From Clostridia bacterium (GTDB lineage: Bacteria; Bacillota; Clostridia; Oscillospirales; CAG-272), in contig CAAGKS010000032.1 in assembly GCA_900770605.1 (NCBI GenBank), forward strand, positions 1-31,641: a DNA stretch of 31,641 nucleotides, read 5' to 3'. A program made the translations under genes and the position numbers. The notes beneath the pieces were generated by a model. It had not been told where the DNA came from, made no database searches, and saw only the letters and a list, made by a program, of their open reading frames with translations. The stretch's first letter is position 1. Every line of letters starts with the position of its first letter. This document shows positions 30,545 to 31,641 of this stretch, piece after piece.

Positions 30545-31315
30545 ATGCTTGATAATAAGAAGAAACAGTATCATATAAACGTAGCTGAGGGCGAGATAGG
30601 AAAATACTGCATTCTGCCCGGCGACCCCGGAAGATGCGAGAAGATCGCCGCATTTTTTGACGAGCCCTACCACGTAAGCACTAACCGTGAGTATAACATC
30701 TGGAACGGCAAGCTCCTTGGCGAGACAGTTACAGTCTGCTCAACGGGTATAGGCGGACCCTCCACCGCAATAGCGGTTGAGGAGCTTGCGGCTTGCGGCG
30801 CAACCACCTTCATAAGAGTAGGTACCTGCGGCGGTATTTCACTCGATGTCTGCTCAGGTGACGTAGTTATCGCAACGGGTGCTATAAGACAGGACGGAAC
30901 CTCACACGAGTATGCTCCCCCCGAGTTCCCCGCAGTTACAAGTGCAAACGTGCTTTTCGCGCTTTGCGAGGCGGCAAAGGATAACGGATATTCTCATCAC
31001 GCAGGCGTAGTGCAGAGCAAGGACTCCTTCTATGGTCAGCATTCTCCCGCGCGTATGCCCATAGCATCGGCTCTTGCGGCAAAGTGGGAGGCTTGGAAGC
31101 GCCTTGGCGTGCTTGCAAGCGAGATGGAAGCGTCCACGCTGTTTACAGTTGCGGCAACGCTCGGCGTTGATGCGGGCGCGGTATTTATGTGCGTTTGGAA
31201 TCAGGAGAGATATCTCGCAGGACTTGACGGCGATGATAACGAGGAGCACGATACTGAAAAGGCAATAATCACAGCAGTTGATGCAATAAAGAAATTGATC
31301 AGGGAAAAAGTCTAA
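30545..31315 (+). CDS. udp: Uridine phosphorylase
   Basis: 256 residues. It splits uridine with phosphate to uracil and ribose-1-phosphate (pyrimidine salvage) in the cytoplasm. Seen: ILPGDPGRCEKIA (phosphate binding), VCSTGIGGPSTAIAVEEL, FIRVGTCGGI, GAIRQDGTSHEYAP, and ASEMEASTLFTVA (ribose-binding Met-Glu). The pattern QDGTS...EMEAS is NP-I family, Udp type, and not purine nucleoside phosphorylase. AGAGGAAA precedes the ATG. It has its own promoter, is divergent from spoVAD, and no other nucleoside genes are nearby. Confidence 0.94.
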   Translation: MLDNKKKQYHINVAEGEIGKYCILPGDPGRCEKIAAFFDEPYHVSTNREYNIWNGKLLGETVTVCSTGIGGPSTAIAVEELAACGATTFIRVGTCGGISLDVCSGDVVIATGAIRQDGTSHEYAPPEFPAVTSANVLFALCEAAKDNGYSHHAGVVQSKDSFYGQHSPARMPIASALAAKWEAWKRLGVLASEMEASTLFTVAATLGVDAGAVFMCVWNQERYLAGLDGDDNEEHDTEKAIITAVDAIKKLIREKV

Positions 31316-31343
31316 AAAAATTTTAAAAACTTTGTTTTTGTCC

Positions 31344-31373
31344 TTGACATACTTTGAAATAGTATGATATAAT
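31344..31373 (+). promoter_or_regulatory. Sigma-A promoter of the terminal lipoprotein gene
   Basis: TTGACA (31344-31349), 18-base spacer, TATAAT (31368-31373). The leader to the ATG is about 75 bases. Confidence 0.82.
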
Positions 31374-31399
31374 ATATTGTACTGTATCTATGACCAATA

Positions 31400-31424
31400 A
31401 AAAAGCTTGGCCAATAAGCTTTTT
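31400..31424 (+). terminator. Terminator-like hairpin in the lipoprotein leader
   Basis: AAAAAGCTT-GGCCAAT-AAGCTTTTT, a perfect 9-bp stem with terminal T-run, inside the leader between promoter and ATG. It could attenuate transcription or end read-through from udp. TGACCAATAA and GGCCAATAA are near-direct repeats here. Confidence 0.5.
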
Positions 31425-31458
31425 GACATAAGAAATATAAAAACTAAGGAGAATAGAA

Positions 31459-31641
31459 ATGAAGAAATTACTCGCTCTGCTGCTCGCGCTTATTATGATG
31501 ATGTCCGTTTGCTTGGTATCCTGCAACTTCGACAAGCAAGATACTGATGACACTGAAGATCCCGGTGACGTTATAGACCCTGACAATCCCGGCAATAACA
31601 ACCAGGATAACGAAAACAATAACAACAATAAAGATCGGAAG
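31459..31641 (+). CDS. Lipoprotein, N-terminal part only (runs off the window)
   Basis: 61 codons are present. AAGGAG precedes the ATG at 31459. MKKLLALLLALIMMMSVCLV is a lipoprotein signal, with lipobox LVSC and Cys22 as the lipidation site. After the Cys comes a low-complexity linker rich in Asp, Asn, Pro and Glu, typical of tethered substrate-binding or surface lipoproteins. The functional domain lies beyond the end, so no product can be assigned. The last ten bases may be sequencing adapter; if so the last three or four residues are not real. Confidence 0.8.
   Translation, partial: MKKLLALLLALIMMMSVCLVSCNFDKQDTDDTEDPGDVIDPDNPGNNNQDNENNNNNKDRK
31632..31641. other. Possible Illumina adapter remnant at the contig end
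   Basis: The final ten bases, AGATCGGAAG, equal the first ten bases of the TruSeq adapter read-through sequence. They sit exactly at the sequence end, where an untrimmed adapter would appear. Confidence 0.6.

Overview
The window looks like a chromosomal contig of an uncultured, spore-forming, gut-type member of the Clostridia (Bacillota), plausibly an Oscillospirales or Christensenellales relative. The evidence is three sporulation genes (spoIVB, spoVAD, spoVAE), AGGAGG-type ribosome binding sites, many textbook sigma-A promoters (TTGACA-17-TATAAT), the rpmH-rnpA-yidD-yidC-jag block, and GGCTCCCTT...AGGGATTGT intergenic palindromes that I associate with gut Clostridia. I see no phage, insertion sequence, CRISPR array or rRNA. 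The left edge begins inside one of the palindromic repeats. The last ten bases equal the start of the Illumina TruSeq adapter, so this is probably a whole short-read contig.

Region 1 (280-7113, minus strand) is the most distinctive part. One strong promoter drives three small secreted beta-rich proteins of TasA/BsaA type, then a SipW-like (ER-type, Ser-His) signal peptidase with an extra multi-pass membrane domain, then a DUF5305 bitopic membrane protein. After an internal terminator comes a 770-residue modular surface protein (TasA-like head, beta-helix-like middle, ricin-type lectin tail). All four exported proteins share an unusual signal sequence ending G-[IV]-G-[YF]-A. I read this as a dedicated extracellular-fibre (biofilm or adhesion) system. 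A 136-bp palindromic element lies between two of the fibre-subunit genes.

Region 2 (7114-13408, minus strand) holds a cluster of intergenic repeats, a COG2509-type FAD-dependent dehydrogenase, and a P2-type cation ATPase. The ATPase is preceded by what I read as a yybP-ykoY (manganese) riboswitch with a terminator expression platform; this suggests the pump exports Mn2+ (or Mn2+/Ca2+). Upstream are tRNA-Pro(CGG) with its own promoter and a small hypothetical membrane protein.

Region 3 (13425-20515) holds spoIVB, a conserved protein with a PD-(D/E)xK-like motif followed by trxA, convergent plsY, an endonuclease/exonuclease/phosphatase-family lipoprotein, and asnS. Region 4 (20543-25770) holds a hairpin array, asnA, an ABC exporter, a DUF5685 protein with two Asp-rich motifs resembling squalene/phytoene synthases, a J-domain protein with a cysteine-rich tail, and a six-helix-like membrane protein.

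Region 5 (25841-28850) is the rpmH-rnpA-yidD-yidC-jag operon. It is not next to dnaA here, and mnmE/mnmG do not follow jag. Region 6 (28911-31641) holds a third repeat copy, spoVAD-spoVAE without spoVAC, a divergent uridine phosphorylase gene, and the start of a lipoprotein gene cut by the contig end.
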